DNA of 64,000 nt, taken from Branchiostoma floridae (Eukaryota > Chordata > Leptocardii > Amphioxiformes > Branchiostomatidae). Location of the stretch: contig NC_049987.1 of NCBI RefSeq assembly GCF_000003815.2, positions 22,643,175 to 22,707,174 on the forward strand, read 5' to 3'. The notes below the pieces were generated by a model. The model was not told the origin of the DNA. It did not search any database and saw only the letters and a list, made by a program, of their open reading frames with translations. Shown piece by piece: positions 1 to 11,231 of the stretch. A program made the position numbers and the translations under genes. Numbering within the stretch: the first letter of the stretch is position 1; every line of letters begins with the position of its first letter.

Positions 1-205
1 ACTGGGCAGTAGACTGGGACTGCAGGCAGCTTAGGCTAGGTTGTACAGCACAATGGGGATAATGTCCTGCAATGGAGAAGAAAAACCCTGACTGATGCAT
101 AGGCGTATGTTTTAATTCTATGTCCTGCTATTGTATTGCCTATACCCTGGGATCCACACCCACACAGGACCGGGTAGCTAGCGAGTTTTGTTAGGGGAGC
201 CAAGG

Positions 206-350
206 CAGTCAGCCCGCCGATCTCACATTAGCGTTCCGGAGGAGTTTAAGCCCAAAGGAGTTATCGCTACCCTATCCCCAAAAAAGGGCAGGTGGACCTA
301 ATTGGGCTTAAACTCCCCCGGGCGCTAATAGGAGATCACGGGACTGACTG
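206..350. mobile_element. Foldback (MITE-like) element
   Basis: Arms at 206-254 and 302-350 are imperfect reverse complements. Shared blocks are CAGTCAG, GATCTC, ATTAGCG and GGAGTTTAAGCCCAA, around a loop of about 50 bases. There is no coding capacity, and no clear target duplication was identified. Confidence 0.6.
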
Positions 351-1720
351 TTTTGGGCCGCCGAATAAACTGTCCTAGCTGCCTGATCCTGGATGGCTCC
401 CAGATGATATTCAGAGGTGCTACTGTTGGAGTGTACTCTGCAATGTTTATTTAATAAAGTCAATGAAAAGATTGAAATAAACAGTAAATACCTTATTACT
501 ACCCAACCGAACTTCATGAAATCAGAAATTTTTGCCTTATGCAAATATCCTCAATGCAATATATGTATACAAATTTGTATCATAATAATGACAACGTATC
601 TTGTGTGTTTACAGATTTGTGCTTGCTCTGACAGCGTCGCTGCAAACTAAAATTTATTCCTCTCCCATTGTTGCATCTCCCACAGGAGGGTGCCATATGG
701 TAAATTTGCCTTACGTTCATCCTGTGCAAATCAGTTCCCGTTTCTGCATGCATACATTTTTAATTGTCTACAGGCTGTCTTGAAAACATTCAGTGCATAG
801 AATATACATTAATTATTCAATTAGAATATCAATTTATAATGGGACAAAATCTAATCCAACAAATGGTACCATATGGTACGGCACATGTCATTGTATTATC
901 TAACCATCCCTATGGGACTCTGGGGTTGTGTTACAGAAATGTATGACAAAGAGGAAAACATAAATTATTCCACTCTGTAAACAACCCCCCTCCCACCTTT
1001 CAGTTTCACAGACCCTTTCATTCCCCTTCATGAAAACAAAAGAAGAGAGCCTTTCCCGATCGCACGGATTCTGTTGGTAGAAGAGGCGCTATAGACCCCC
1101 GTACGTGATTCACATTAATGTCGTAACGTTACGTTTTAGTATCTAATCATAACGCAGCATAAAACGCAAAGCACAACCGCAAAATCTAACAAAAACAAAT
1201 TACGCAACAACTTCGGGGATATTCACATATTTCCGCCATTTGGTCACCTATACAACAAGATCCTCTGTTCAGCATCAAGCCCAAATCCTACACATACAAA
1301 TCTTGTAGCACATTTATGACAGAAATCCTCGGAAGCAGAACCTACCTTGATTCAAGTTCAGTGTCTCTGTGATCCTTTCGTCTGTCAGATGAGCTGTTGT
1401 TAGTCTACATCGGATGCACCATTAAGACGGATGTGACGTATTGGGGTTATCTGAGGTCGTCTTGTGTCTGATTGTAAAGCGCCCCCTAGCAAGATTAATC
1501 GGTGACGCCTAAAGGATCAAATTTCTTCCGCAAGTGTACTAGTTTTGCGCCTTTGCATCAGTGGTCGCCACTTTTTGGTGACTTTCTCTGATGAAGTCTT
1601 TGTTAGATTTGTCAAACGTTAACCCAAAAGTTCACAGCAAAACGCAGTGACCCAACCATGACACCATGGAGGTCAATGGCGATTTTTATAAAGTCATGTG
1701 ACTTCTGGTAAAGGTCACGG
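351..1720. other. 5' flank without a recognised gene
   Basis: AT-rich sequence with only short open frames, none with a recognisable domain or splice-flanked coding pattern. It probably contains the distal promoter or 5' UTR of the gene starting at 1922. Confidence 0.5.
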
Positions 1721-1728
1721 TGACGTCA
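1721..1728 (+). promoter_or_regulatory. CRE-type TGACGTCA palindrome
   Basis: A perfect TGACGTCA lies about 200 bases upstream of the ATG at 1922. It is the consensus site for CREB/ATF bZIP factors. A related TGACGTA lies near 1434. Function is inferred from consensus and position only. Confidence 0.35.
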
Positions 1729-1921
1729 AGTATAGAAACTGAAAGTGCCTAGCAGAGTTCCTATTTTGGGCTGGACGTGTGTGGGATTGCGGCTGAATTT
1801 GGGCCATTTCGACGCTCTTTGTGTCATAAGGTGTGGTTTCGAAACCACCCACCTGTTATTTGTGTAGAAGTTAAGTTTAATACAGGATCTCAGACCCGTC
1901 CTATACAACTTTTAACTCGAC

Positions 1922-4867
1922 ATGGCGACCGGTGGAACCTCAGCTCTCCTCAGCCAAATTTCGGACGACTTCCTGGAGTGTAAGGTCTGCCTGGAGCCCT
2001 ACCGCCGGCCCAAGGTGCTGTCCTGCCTCCACACGTTCTGCCAGGAGTGTCTGGAACAGCTGCACAAGCGGCAGGGCGACGCGCAACACCTGGAGTGTCC
2101 AACATGTCGGACCAAGACGGAACTTCCGGGTGCTGGAGTCACCGCGCTGAAGGACAACTTCTTTGTCGAGAGCCTTGCGGATGCGGTCAAGCTCCACAAG
2201 ACTGTGAAAAAGACAGAGGGAGAGAGCTCGAGAGTGGTTTGCGGTCTGTGTGAGTCCGGGCAAGAGGCGAAATCGTATTGTGTGGACTGCAAGGAGTTTA
2301 TGTGTGATGGGTGTATCAACGTCCATGGTCGGATAGCGGCACTGAAACGGCATCAGGTCGCCACAATAGACGAGGTTCGTTCAGGAGGAGGGCTTAGAGC
2401 CAAGCCTCGCACCCAGCCGTGCAAACTGCACGCAGACGAGGCCCTGAAGTTCTACTGTGAGACCTGCAAAGAGGCTGTGTGCCGAGACTGCATCATGGTG
2501 GAGCACAAAGATCACTCCTACAACCATCTCTCGAAAGTATCTGGCGGCATCAAAGAAGAGTTAGCTGTAATTCTTGAACAGGCCGACAAGAGGCTGACCG
2601 AGCTCAAAGGCAAGCAACAAGAAATCGTGAGTAAGAAGTCCCTCCTGAAAGACACTGTGACACAAGTTGAAGACAGCATAAACAAAGCAGCAGAGCAGGC
2701 CCGAAAGCGCCTTTTGGATCAGGTGAACGCCGAGCAAAAACAACTGTTGCAACAGGTGCAGAACATTGAGAAGAAAACCGAGAAGGAACTTTTCACACTC
2801 GAAGACGCCGTTGAGACAGCGATTGTCGGTTTGTCCAACACCACTGATTTCGGACGCAGTATCATCAACCATGGTACTGATCTGGAGATCATCAGTGTGA
2901 AGACAGAAGTTCACTCCCGGCTTCAGAGTCTGCTGCAGGTGTCTCCAGACGGGATGCGCGTGCCCGAAGGAGAGCTTTGGGTTGGCTTCCTTGTAGCTGA
3001 CAGTGTCAAGGCAAACGACCTTGTTCTGGTCGGTGAAGTAACCAAAGGTATGGTATGATAAAATATAATGGCATAGTTTCATTTAATTTATTTTATCTGT
3101 TTATCAAGGAACTACCTTATGGTCTGTTGCCCGCACGTATTTCAAAGAATCCTAAGGGGCGAACACCTACATCAAATGACATTATAATAGCTAAACTTGC
3201 TTTCAAGGCATGTCCCATAAGTTGGTTCCTAACTAGACGATTGCGTAAACGAATTAGACTTGTCATTCCAAAGACGCCACATGAGATTCGGCTAGTCTAC
3301 TTACTTGCAAACACTTGCAACTTAAACGACAGTGTATCAAAGATGTTGGTTGTTTAATACTTCAGGTGATAAATCTTGGGTGTTTGAGTTACTAGCACGT
3401 TATTGACATAGACAGGCACAACACCATTATTGAACGAACTCGTGCTAACAAACTTAGGGTTTCAATGAAAAGTGAAACCAATGTCATTGCGATATTCGTC
3501 AGACTCTTCGCGTAATCATATTGGGAACTCTGGAGTACTTTGCTTGAAGATGCCTCACTTTATAGCTTTTCCACTCCAAACATTCACTTCTCAAGGTTTT
3601 AGCGCGACGTTCACCACTTTGGGAACAACCGGTCGTCTCGGCCCGACTGACCTGGGACGACACTACAGTCGACAGGACCACGACGGACTGGTGACACTGC
3701 AGAACGGGATCCAGCTCTTCACAGTCAAACACACTGGCACGTACGAGATAGGAGCAGCGGGTACGGAAATTGTTTACTTTTACAGATTAATCTGTCTGTA
3801 CGTATCCTTGAATTCTGACCGCTCTACATACATACAAGAATGTCTAAATTGTGTACAGCTGTCAGATAGACGATCTCAGCGTCGAACTGTTGATCTAACA
3901 GGTGCTGCAGCAGGATGGGGAAAGGACACACCGAAGTCAGCACGCGGGAGGGGTGCTCTCATTAAAGGGACTTTTCAACTAAAAAAGGGTAAGTGTCTCT
4001 TAAATAGAATGTTACAACAATGAGGAATAAGAATGATTTACTGACAACGCTAGACAATGGATTAGTGCGGGACGGGTATACAATTAACGATAAATGAAAA
4101 ATAGTCTCAAGGAATATGGAATGCAGACCCTCACACATGTACCAGCAACTCATGGCACTAGATCCCTGGTAAATACCTTAATAAGAAAACGATGAAGTGG
4201 GCCTTATCCTAACATTTTCTGGTCCATGCTTGCAGGTGAGGTGCTGAAGATCCTAGTCGGACAGGAGGGCGTGCAGGATGTGCCGGGATGTGGTGTAGGC
4301 GGGGGCGGCGGGACGTTTGTCACCCGGGAGGACAACACTCCACTCATCATCGCAGGCGGCGGAGGCGGCGGGAACAAGCTGACTGATAGAAAGGATACCA
4401 GTGACGGCACCAAGGATACGTCAGGAAACCCCAGCTCTGGGGGAAAGGCAGGGGGGAAGGATGGGGCCGGGGCCGTACAGGGAGATTCAAGTGACGTAGG
4501 AGGGGGTGGGGGAGGTCTGCTGACGGACGGGGCGAGTGGTGAAAAGATATTTGGTGGCAAAGATGGCAGGAATGGAGGTGAGGGTGGGAGGGCGTTTGTG
4601 AATGGAGGTGTAGGCGGGAGAGGGTCCAATAGCAATGCCGATGGAGGGTTTGGTGGCGGAGGAGGAGGAGGAGGATATGGTGGGGTGTTCTTAATACAAC
4701 AAAGAGGAGGAGGGGGTGGTGGAGGCTATTCTGGAGGGGGAAGAGGGGATGAGAAGCACAACCATTGTGGAGGAGGAGGCGGTTCCTTCAACTCGGGCGA
4801 ACAGCCCTCTGGAGAGAGTGGTGCCAATGACGGCCCTGGGTATGCTGTTATGACGTTGATTGATTAG
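1922..4867 (+). CDS. TRIM-like RING/B-box/coiled-coil protein with C-terminal glycine-rich domain
   Basis: Four exons join in phase: 1922-3047, 3596-3760, 3902-3988 and 4236-4867 (670 codons with stop). All introns are phase 1 with GT-AG ends. Residues 20-62 form a C3HC4 RING (C20, C23, C35, H37, C40, C43, C59, C62). A B-box 1-like zinc motif spans about 107-150 and B-box 2 about 167-208 (CKLH through HKDH). A Lys/Glu/Gln-rich coiled coil covers about 215-300. From residue 376 the protein changes to an ALK/LTK-type glycine-rich domain: GPTDLG, a VKHTGTYEIGAAG strand, GTFQLKKGEVLKILVGQEG, then long Gly runs with a CGGGGGSF motif. RING/B-box proteins are usually E3 ubiquitin ligases; a Gly-rich domain in place of NHL or SPRY is unusual. 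The ligase role is inferred. In exon 3, an alternative in-frame acceptor nine bases downstream (after 3910) is possible. Confidence 0.85.
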
Positions 4868-4883
4868 TCACATGGATTACTGG

Positions 4884-4983
4884 NNNNNNNNNNNNNNNNN
4901 NNNNNNNNNNNNNNNNNNNNNNNNNNNNNNNNNNNNNNNNNNNNNNNNNNNNNNNNNNNNNNNNNNNNNNNNNNNNNNNNNNN
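4884..4983. other. Assembly gap, 100 N
   Basis: Exactly 100 N, so the true size is probably unknown. It separates the glycine-rich gene from a second copy of its last exon, so upstream exons of a second gene could be missing here. Confidence 0.99.
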
Positions 4984-5115
4984 GGATTTACTGTAAATGT
5001 TGAAATTTTCTAGGTGGTCTAGTTTGTACTTTTCCCTGTGCGCTTAAAACCAATTCGAAAATGCTTGTTCTCTCTTCTTCACGTCTACCCAATTGTTTCA
5101 ATCACAAACTTGCAG

Positions 5116-5398
5116 AAATGGAGGGGAAGGTGGGAGGGCGTTTGTGAATGGAGGTGTGGGTGGGAGAGGTTTTGCAACCAACGCTGACGGAGGTTTTGGT
5201 GGCGGAGGGGGGGGGGGTTTGGCGGAGGCACCGGTGGAGGTGGAGGTGGTGGAGGCTATTCTCGAGGGGGAAGGGGGGGGCGATGCTTTAGACCATTGTG
5301 GAGGAGGAGGCGGTTCCTTCAACTCTGGTGGACAGCCCTCTGGACAGAGTGGTGCAAATGACGGCCCTGGTTATGTTGTAATAACGTTGACTGGCTAG
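5116..5398 (+). pseudogene. Second, frame-damaged copy of the glycine-rich terminal exon
   Basis: After an acceptor-like TTGCAG the frame reads RNGGEGGRAFVNGGVGGRG, matching the upstream gene's last exon. The closing CGGGGGSF, NDGPGY and stop also match. The stretch between an 11-G run (5207-5217) and an 8-G run (5273-5280) is out of frame: read in another frame it gives the expected GFGGGTGGGGGGGYSRGG. The two runs therefore hold compensating indels. It could be a real pseudoexon, a second gene whose 5' exons fall in the gap, or homopolymer error. Confidence 0.65.
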
Positions 5399-5515
5399 TC
5401 ACATGGATTACTGCAAGTGTTGACATTTTCGTAGTGGTTTGATTTTCGCAGTTTTCACCATGTGCTTAAAGCCAATTAGTTTCCTCTATACATTGATTCA
5501 CAAACACAGTTGATA

Positions 5516-6349
5516 AAATATTGGCTTAGATTACATAGTCTCCCAAATGACAGACTCGTAAAGAAAGCTTACAATACTTCTGTTCAGCTACAACAAGACT
5601 GGGCTGTCCATGTACAAGACATGTTATGTAGACACGGCTTCCAAACTGTTTGGCTCAACCCTGCGGTGAATGCCAATCACTAAAGTTTGGAAATTTATTC
5701 AAAAACCGCCTGATAGACACATTTCTCTCTGGCTGGAGACAAGAAATAAGAAGTCTAAGCAAACTTAGTACTTATTGCAGAATCAAAAAAGATTTCTGTC
5801 TTGAAAATTACCTTTCAACTGTTCAAAACAAATCCTTTAGAAATATCATTACGAAACTAAGAATTAGTGCCCACTCCCTACAAATCGAAAAGGGTAGACA
5901 TCACAACACACCAGCCAGTGAGAGACTGTGTCCAACATGCCATGATAATATTGAAAATGAATCCCACTTTATAATGGATTGTCCAACTTATGATAGAGAG
6001 AGACAAAAAATGTTACAGTCTATTAAATGCAAATCTGATACTATGTTACCACCTACCAAGACAGAAATGTTCAATATGTTACTATCATGTCCTGCTGATA
6101 TATCTGCCTATGTCGGTCAATTTATATATAACTCATTTAAAAAACGTGACAATATTATACTATCATGAACCAGCACATAATGATAGCCTGATTGTAAATA
6201 TTATATACCATGTGTAAAATAGATTAGTCTCTTAGATTTTTAGATACTAGTAACTCATGTAGTGTTCTGTTCTGTATGTATTGTATGTTCAAGTTGCCAA
6301 ACACTGTATCCTCTACAGTTGTCGTGCAATAAAGTTCTTCTTCTTATAA
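5516..6349 (+). mobile_element. 5'-truncated LINE: C-terminal reverse-transcriptase region and 3' end
   Basis: From 5516 one frame reads KYWLRLHSLPNDRLVKKAY and continues to a stop at 5681. The 5650-6168 frame carries on with FKNRLIDTF and a zinc-binding CPTCHDNIENESHFIMDCP motif, typical of the C-terminus of non-LTR reverse transcriptases. A frameshift near 5681 separates the two. The element ends with TTGTCGTGCAATAAAGTTC followed by TTC repeats, a LINE-like 3' tail. It is dead and 5'-truncated. Confidence 0.8.
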
Positions 6350-6499
6350 AGCTCTGACTTCTCCCCCCCCTACCCCATTGTTTCAACCGTGAACTTAAAA
6401 CTGCCACTCCATTTTCTCCCTAACGTAAAATTAAATCCTTGTGAATTTAAATGGAACTTGTGGTTAAGTGATAATGGCAATAGTTATGAGTAGTAATGC

Positions 6500-6562
6500 G
6501 ATATGATATGATATGATATGATATGATATGATATGATATGATATGATATGATATGATATGAT
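6500..6562. repeat. ATATG microsatellite
   Basis: About twelve perfect tandem copies of the pentamer ATATG. Confidence 0.95.
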
Positions 6563-6794
6563 ACTCAGACCACTATTAGATGACTTTATTCTCATGACCA
6601 CTTCATCACACAGACACAGACACAGAATGTGCAACAAACAATACTAGGAACAACAAGGAGATATAATTGTAATCCTGCATATTTAATTAGCTGACCCAGG
6701 GGAAAAATTGCAAAAAAATTCAGGCCTTTGAATGGTCATATTACTTTATTGTAACGTTAACTGTATCCCGTGAATAATTTCATCAGTTAACTGT

Positions 6795-7345
6795 AGTTTT
6801 CTTACCTTAGGTTCTAAGGTTAGTCATGAAATGTGATCATTGAAAACATCAGAACAAATTAAAACAAATGTTTGAGAAAAGCAACTTGCCTGATGCGTGA
6901 GTTTAATATCTAGAAAGATAAAGTTACTGCATTCTTATTGACACCAGACTTTCATTACGTGTCAATAGCTAACGTTATGAAACATTTGACTGGCTTAATC
7001 TGTCAAAATTTTTATTACCGACAGGATTAGTCTGTCAAAGTCAATAGCGGGGAAAGCCTGCCAATACCCTCTGTCACCTGGTAAAGGTGCACTCTCACTG
7101 CACTTGCATCAAGCTTGCGTCACTGCGGGGTCGTTCACTGCGTCACTGTTTTGTTATTTTCTCCGATTTTTCATAATTTAGATATTGCGTAATACGTAAA
7201 AGTATGACTTAGAAGACGACAAAATACACAAAAGGTGAGAAAATTCGTTCTCTATCACTGGAATTAGCTAAGTATCTTTCGAACCCCACAGTGACGCAAG
7301 CTTGACGCAAGTGCAGTGAGAGTGCACCTTAATGCTTTTGCCTGG
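6795..7345 (+). repeat. Dispersed repeat, copy A (interrupted by a MITE)
   Basis: Matches the sequence at 11578-11880 from TTTTCTTACYTTAGGTT through AGTCAATAGCGGG to CTCTGTCACCTGGTAA. Copy A is interrupted at GGTAA/TGCTT by the element at 7085-7329; the other copy is uninterrupted there. Confidence 0.8.
7085..7329. mobile_element. MITE, PIF/Harbinger-like, TSD TAA
   Basis: Terminal inverted repeats of about 45 bases begin AGGTGCACTCTCACTGCACT. TAA is duplicated at 7082-7084 and 7330-7332. The paralogous repeat at 11578-11880 holds the unoccupied site GGTAATGCTT. A 3-bp TWA duplication is the habit of PIF/Harbinger elements; the family assignment is inferred. No transposase. Confidence 0.85.
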
Positions 7346-7475
7346 TCTATCACTTGACCTTTGAAACTCAAGAAACCTCCGGCATCTTCCCTTGTGCGGC
7401 TGGCAGTAGGCACACTGGCACACCCAGAGACGGGATCCGGACTACGGTCATGAGCTCGATTCCCGATCAAATTAG

Positions 7476-7625
7476 TCGTTGAAATCCTGCAGAGTGAGGT
7501 AGGAATCAATTTCTGCACCGTTTCTTCAAGAAGTTTTACCAACTCGACGAAGTTTCGAGCAAAACTTCCTGGTTTGTCCAAGAAGTTTTTAACCTCCTTC
7601 AGGCTTGTTGGACTTGAACAATTAG
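7476..7625 (-). pseudogene. Short coding remnant, possibly gypsy-type pol
   Basis: On the minus strand an open frame reads SLKEVKNFLDKPGSFARNF then ELVKLLEE. Its pattern resembles the segment after the RT palm in Ty3/gypsy pol (KEVRxFLG, YRRFI, L at intervals), but the key glycine and tyrosines are missing. Weak evidence; it could be chance. Confidence 0.2.
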
Positions 7626-7692
7626 GGCTGATATGTGGAAGACGGGCTCCGTCTGTTTCTACTTAGTATTCAATAACTCTCCATGCGGAGGT

Positions 7693-7815
7693 TGTTGGGG
7701 GATATTGCGACCTTCTCAAATATCATATACCGCGTTTTTCGTCTGCCTCCCTGACCAACAAAGAAGATGGTCGAAAAACGCGGCATATGATCTTTAAGAA
7801 GGTCGCACTATCCCC
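7693..7815. mobile_element. Foldback MITE
   Basis: Arms GGGGGATATTGCGACCTTCT at 7694 and its near reverse complement ending at 7815 share GCGACCTTCT, ATCATAT and CCGCGTTTTTCG. The right end runs into a poly-C tract (about 7812-7827). Confidence 0.7.
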
Positions 7816-8461
7816 CCCCCCCCCCCCACTAACACAGAAAGCTGACGAAAACGTGGCAAATGATAGGATTAAGGGCACGATGTTCCCCAACAACATCTGC
7901 TTGGAGAGTAGTATTCAGTGAGTTTGAGAGACATGTTACCCTGAGGCAAGTGTCACTGTGCTATTCGTCCGGGAGAGGTGTCAGTCGGGGAATAACGTTA
8001 GTATTGGCCCCGAATTCTTAATTCTATACGACAGCCGCCTTTGCCTGTATCTAAACTGTTATACACTGCTGTCTTGGAAAATATCGCTTCAAAATGACCT
8101 ACAACTTTTCTCCCAACCTGAGTATTTTGAGTTTGGTGTTTATAATTATGATAGCACATCATGTAGCTGTCAAACGTATGAAAGAACAGCTAGTCTCAGG
8201 TCTCTGTACCTTTACCAATAACCTCCTTGCCTTTGTGAAGAAGGCTAAGTGTTTCCAAGGGCTGTGTGTTTGTGGGTAACTCAAGAAGCCGTAACGGTAT
8301 TAAAGTTAGATGGATCTTGAATTATGATGGATGATAGTTCGAGGACTAGTGAAGCTTTTTTAACTGCAGGGGCCAATTTTGCTTGTTGGTTTGAAGGAAA
8401 GTAATTCAAACATGGGTTGATCAATGAAGTTCATGTCTTGTATTTTTTGCAGGATTGAGGT

Positions 8462-10210
8462 ATGATGGTAGAGGCACAGGGACCCCAGGCATCATACGAC
8501 TTCTGCCACAATCCACATGCAGGCGCCCTCTTGCAGGGCTTACAGGAACTACGATCTGACAACCTGCTGACGGATGTTGTCCTCTGTGTCTCTGGAAAAG
8601 AGATTCTGTGCCATCGAAACGTTCTGGCTGCCAGTAGTGAGTACTTCCTTGCAATGTTCTGTAACGGACATCGTGAGAGCAGAGAGCACAAAGTGACCAT
8701 ACATGAATTCAGCCCTGGAGCCTTGCAGGCTCTTGTTGACTACGCGTACACATCGAAAGTCACCATCACGGAAGACAACGCTGTGAAACTGCTGAAAGGA
8801 GCCAACTTCTTCCGGATCCTACCTGTGCGTGATGCATGTGTGGCTTTCATATCCGACAACCTGAGTGCTGAAGACTGTCTGCAGATGCTGCAGTTAGGCA
8901 ACATGCTGTCCTGCCCAACCCTGGAGAAGACAGCGAGGGCTTACGCCATTAAGGAGTTTGCAGCAGCCAGTGAAACGCCAGAGTTTCTTTCTTTGACTAA
9001 AGACCAGCTCATCACACTTATCTCATCTGACGACCTCAACGCTTCAGAAGAAGTCGTGTACACAGCAGTGATGGCGTGGATCAACCATGACACTGATGAG
9101 AGAAATCAGGACATGAAAGAGCTGATGGAACTGGTCAGGTTCCCCTTCATGGACAAGCAGTATTTCTTCGAGAATGTTGAGACCAACGAGGCCGTGCGCA
9201 AGTCTTGTCATGGTCTAATGGCAGAAGCGCGCAGAAGCCAGCACTTTCCGGGAGAGGTCCAGTCACCCCGCACCCGGCCCCGGCGTGCCAGTGGTCTGAG
9301 GGAGGCAGTGGTGATCGTTGGAGGGATACAAGATGATGACGACGATGATGAAGAAAGTACTTATCGCTCCAAGTCTATCACGATGACCTGCGATGCACAG
9401 CCAACGAGCTCAAGTTGGATCGACATGACTGAACTTCTCCAGGGCTCTGAAGGTCCGTTTTCTGTGGCTGTCCTGGGCAGGAGTGACATTGTCGTGTCTC
9501 TTACCACTCCTGGCAAGGATGTCATGCTGTACCAGCCAGAACTGGACTGCTGGTCCAAGCTTGCACAGATGAACTTACAGCGGTACAGTCACGGGCTGGC
9601 GGTGTTATATGGTAAAGTGTATGCGATTGGTGGCACTAGCCGCAATGACGCAGCACTGGCATCTGTTGAGGTCTACGACCGAAGTCAGAACAAGTGGACC
9701 GAGGGTGTTCCTCTCCCACAGCCAAGGCACTGTCATGCAGTGGCCGTGTTGGACACCAGCATATATGTGATGGGTGGGTTTGATAAAGAATTCAAAGCGA
9801 AAGCCACCGTTTACCGCTTCAGCCCTGGAGACTTACAGTGGCAGTCCATGGGGGACATGCCTAGTGTAGATGATGATCGTATAGGTAGCTGGACCGCCAC
9901 AGTCCTAAATGGCAACATCTACCTGGCTGGGGTAACGTTACAGTCGTCCCTGTACTGTTACACGCCCAGCGAAGATGGTGGTCTCTGGAGTGAGGTAGCA
10001 ACAGGTCTTCTATCGGGATCGGATTGCGGAATGACCGCGTTCAGGGGAAAGGTTTACATCTTAGGAGGCAGTGATGATGATTGGACGGCTAATCCAGAAA
10101 GTGCGGCTGTCACGTGCTTTGATCCAGACAGCCAGTCACTCAGCCGTGTGGGAACCATGGCCAAGTGTATGTACAACATTTCTTGCATCACAATACTCAA
10201 GTATTGCTGA
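8462..10210 (+). CDS. Kelch-like BTB-BACK-Kelch protein
   Basis: 582 codons in one exon. The sequence TTTTTTGCAG at 8443-8452 is an acceptor, so a 5' UTR exon probably lies upstream; ATGATG at 8462 follows it closely. The BTB domain is about residues 35-140 (LLTDVVLCVSG, then HRNVLAASSEYF). BACK is about 145-250 (SAEDCLQMLQLGN, VYTAVMAWI). An Asp-rich linker DDDDDDEE follows, then Kelch blades to the C-terminus (GKVYAIGG, SIYVMGG, GKVYILGG). BTB-Kelch proteins usually serve as CUL3 substrate adaptors; that role is family knowledge. The closest vertebrate KLHL could not be assigned. The last codons (KYC, stop) lie inside a tandem repeat that continues downstream. Confidence 0.93.
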   Translation: MMVEAQGPQASYDFCHNPHAGALLQGLQELRSDNLLTDVVLCVSGKEILCHRNVLAASSEYFLAMFCNGHRESREHKVTIHEFSPGALQALVDYAYTSKVTITEDNAVKLLKGANFFRILPVRDACVAFISDNLSAEDCLQMLQLGNMLSCPTLEKTARAYAIKEFAAASETPEFLSLTKDQLITLISSDDLNASEEVVYTAVMAWINHDTDERNQDMKELMELVRFPFMDKQYFFENVETNEAVRKSCHGLMAEARRSQHFPGEVQSPRTRPRRASGLREAVVIVGGIQDDDDDDEESTYRSKSITMTCDAQPTSSSWIDMTELLQGSEGPFSVAVLGRSDIVVSLTTPGKDVMLYQPELDCWSKLAQMNLQRYSHGLAVLYGKVYAIGGTSRNDAALASVEVYDRSQNKWTEGVPLPQPRHCHAVAVLDTSIYVMGGFDKEFKAKATVYRFSPGDLQWQSMGDMPSVDDDRIGSWTATVLNGNIYLAGVTLQSSLYCYTPSEDGGLWSEVATGLLSGSDCGMTAFRGKVYILGGSDDDWTANPESAAVTCFDPDSQSLSRVGTMAKCMYNISCITILKYC

Positions 10211-10610
10211 TGATATACAGGGGACACATTGAATTGTTGAGAAAGTGCCACTATTAAAGCATTTGAATGAACAGCGGCGAGCCAACATCTTTTGGTTGAC
10301 AAAAATGTCACTAGGACATTTGACCACTATACTCAAGTATTGCTGGTGTACAGGGGACACATTATACTGTTGAAAGTGTCACTGTGAAAACAGTTGAATG
10401 AACAGTTCAACATTTTTGACAAGACAAATATTTGCCGATGTTCATGCATTCACAGGGACAGTTGACCACAATACTCAAGTATTGCTGAAGTACAGATGAT
10501 TCAACTGGATGATTCATTAAATTGTTGAAATTGACATTTTGGAACCATGAAAGCAGTTGAATGAACGGTCCATGATGTTTTGGTTTGACAAAAATGTTTG
10601 TTCATGGATA
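10193..10610 (+). repeat. Three-copy tandem repeat of about 140 bp spanning the Kelch stop codon
   Basis: ATACTCAAGTATTGCTG occurs at 10193, 10329 and 10471 (spacings 136 and 142). Each copy is followed by related ACATT...TTGTTGA, CAGTTGAATGAAC and TTTGACAAAAATG blocks. The first copy contains the last codons and stop of the Kelch CDS; the rest forms the 3' UTR. Confidence 0.8.
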
Positions 10611-10619
10611 ATACATGTT

Positions 10620-11140
10620 CATTTCTGTGGCATATTTAGAAGAGTAGAGTAGACTTCTTCAGTGTTATCGCCAGGATTTTGTCACAGCGTAGGCTCATCT
10701 TAGTGTAGCATAGCCACGTGGTAAGAGATAAAGGCATGATCATGAGCATTGTAGAAAGTCTTGAGGAATCAACCGCTGAAAATCTTCGCATTTATATCCC
10801 ATGGAAACGTTATTTCCTTTACTCCAAAGGGCAAATGTATGGAGAAATATTTTTTTTTATCACAAAACAATAGAAAAATCCCCTTTGCTGGTTGACCCAC
10901 TGTAGAGGGGTCAAAATCAGTGTAGGGGCCCAAATCAGAGCATAAGGGATCCAAATCGCAGCATAGGAGATCCAAATCACAGCATAGCCCCCCTAGGCTG
11001 CAAAATGATTGGTGAGAACACTGACATTGACAGAAAAAAGTAAAAGAAAAGAGAAGGAGACAACAGGACATGAACAATGGTTCAACAGGTCACGTGTTGC
11101 CAGTTTCTGCAAGATCCGGAGTTTCTCAGAACCTGAAGGG
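10620..11140. other. Kelch-MGST3 spacer, no gene recognised
   Basis: No supported coding sequence. It includes a small series of GATCCAAATC-type repeats (10915-10990). Confidence 0.5.
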
Positions 11141-11141
11141 T

Positions 11142-11146
11142 GTATA

Positions 11147-11228
<82 letters not shown>
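11142..11228. repeat. TA dinucleotide microsatellite
   Basis: More than 35 TA units with one interruption near the start. It generates artefactual YIYI open frames. Confidence 0.97.

Positions 11229-11231
<3 letters not shown>

Noticed and set aside
2561-3082. 173-codon minus-strand frame
   Set aside because: Antisense of the TRIM-like coiled coil; no supporting signals.
4204-4635. Proline-rich minus-strand protein of 143 codons
   Set aside because: Shadow of the glycine-rich exon; GGX codons read backwards give Pro-rich frames.
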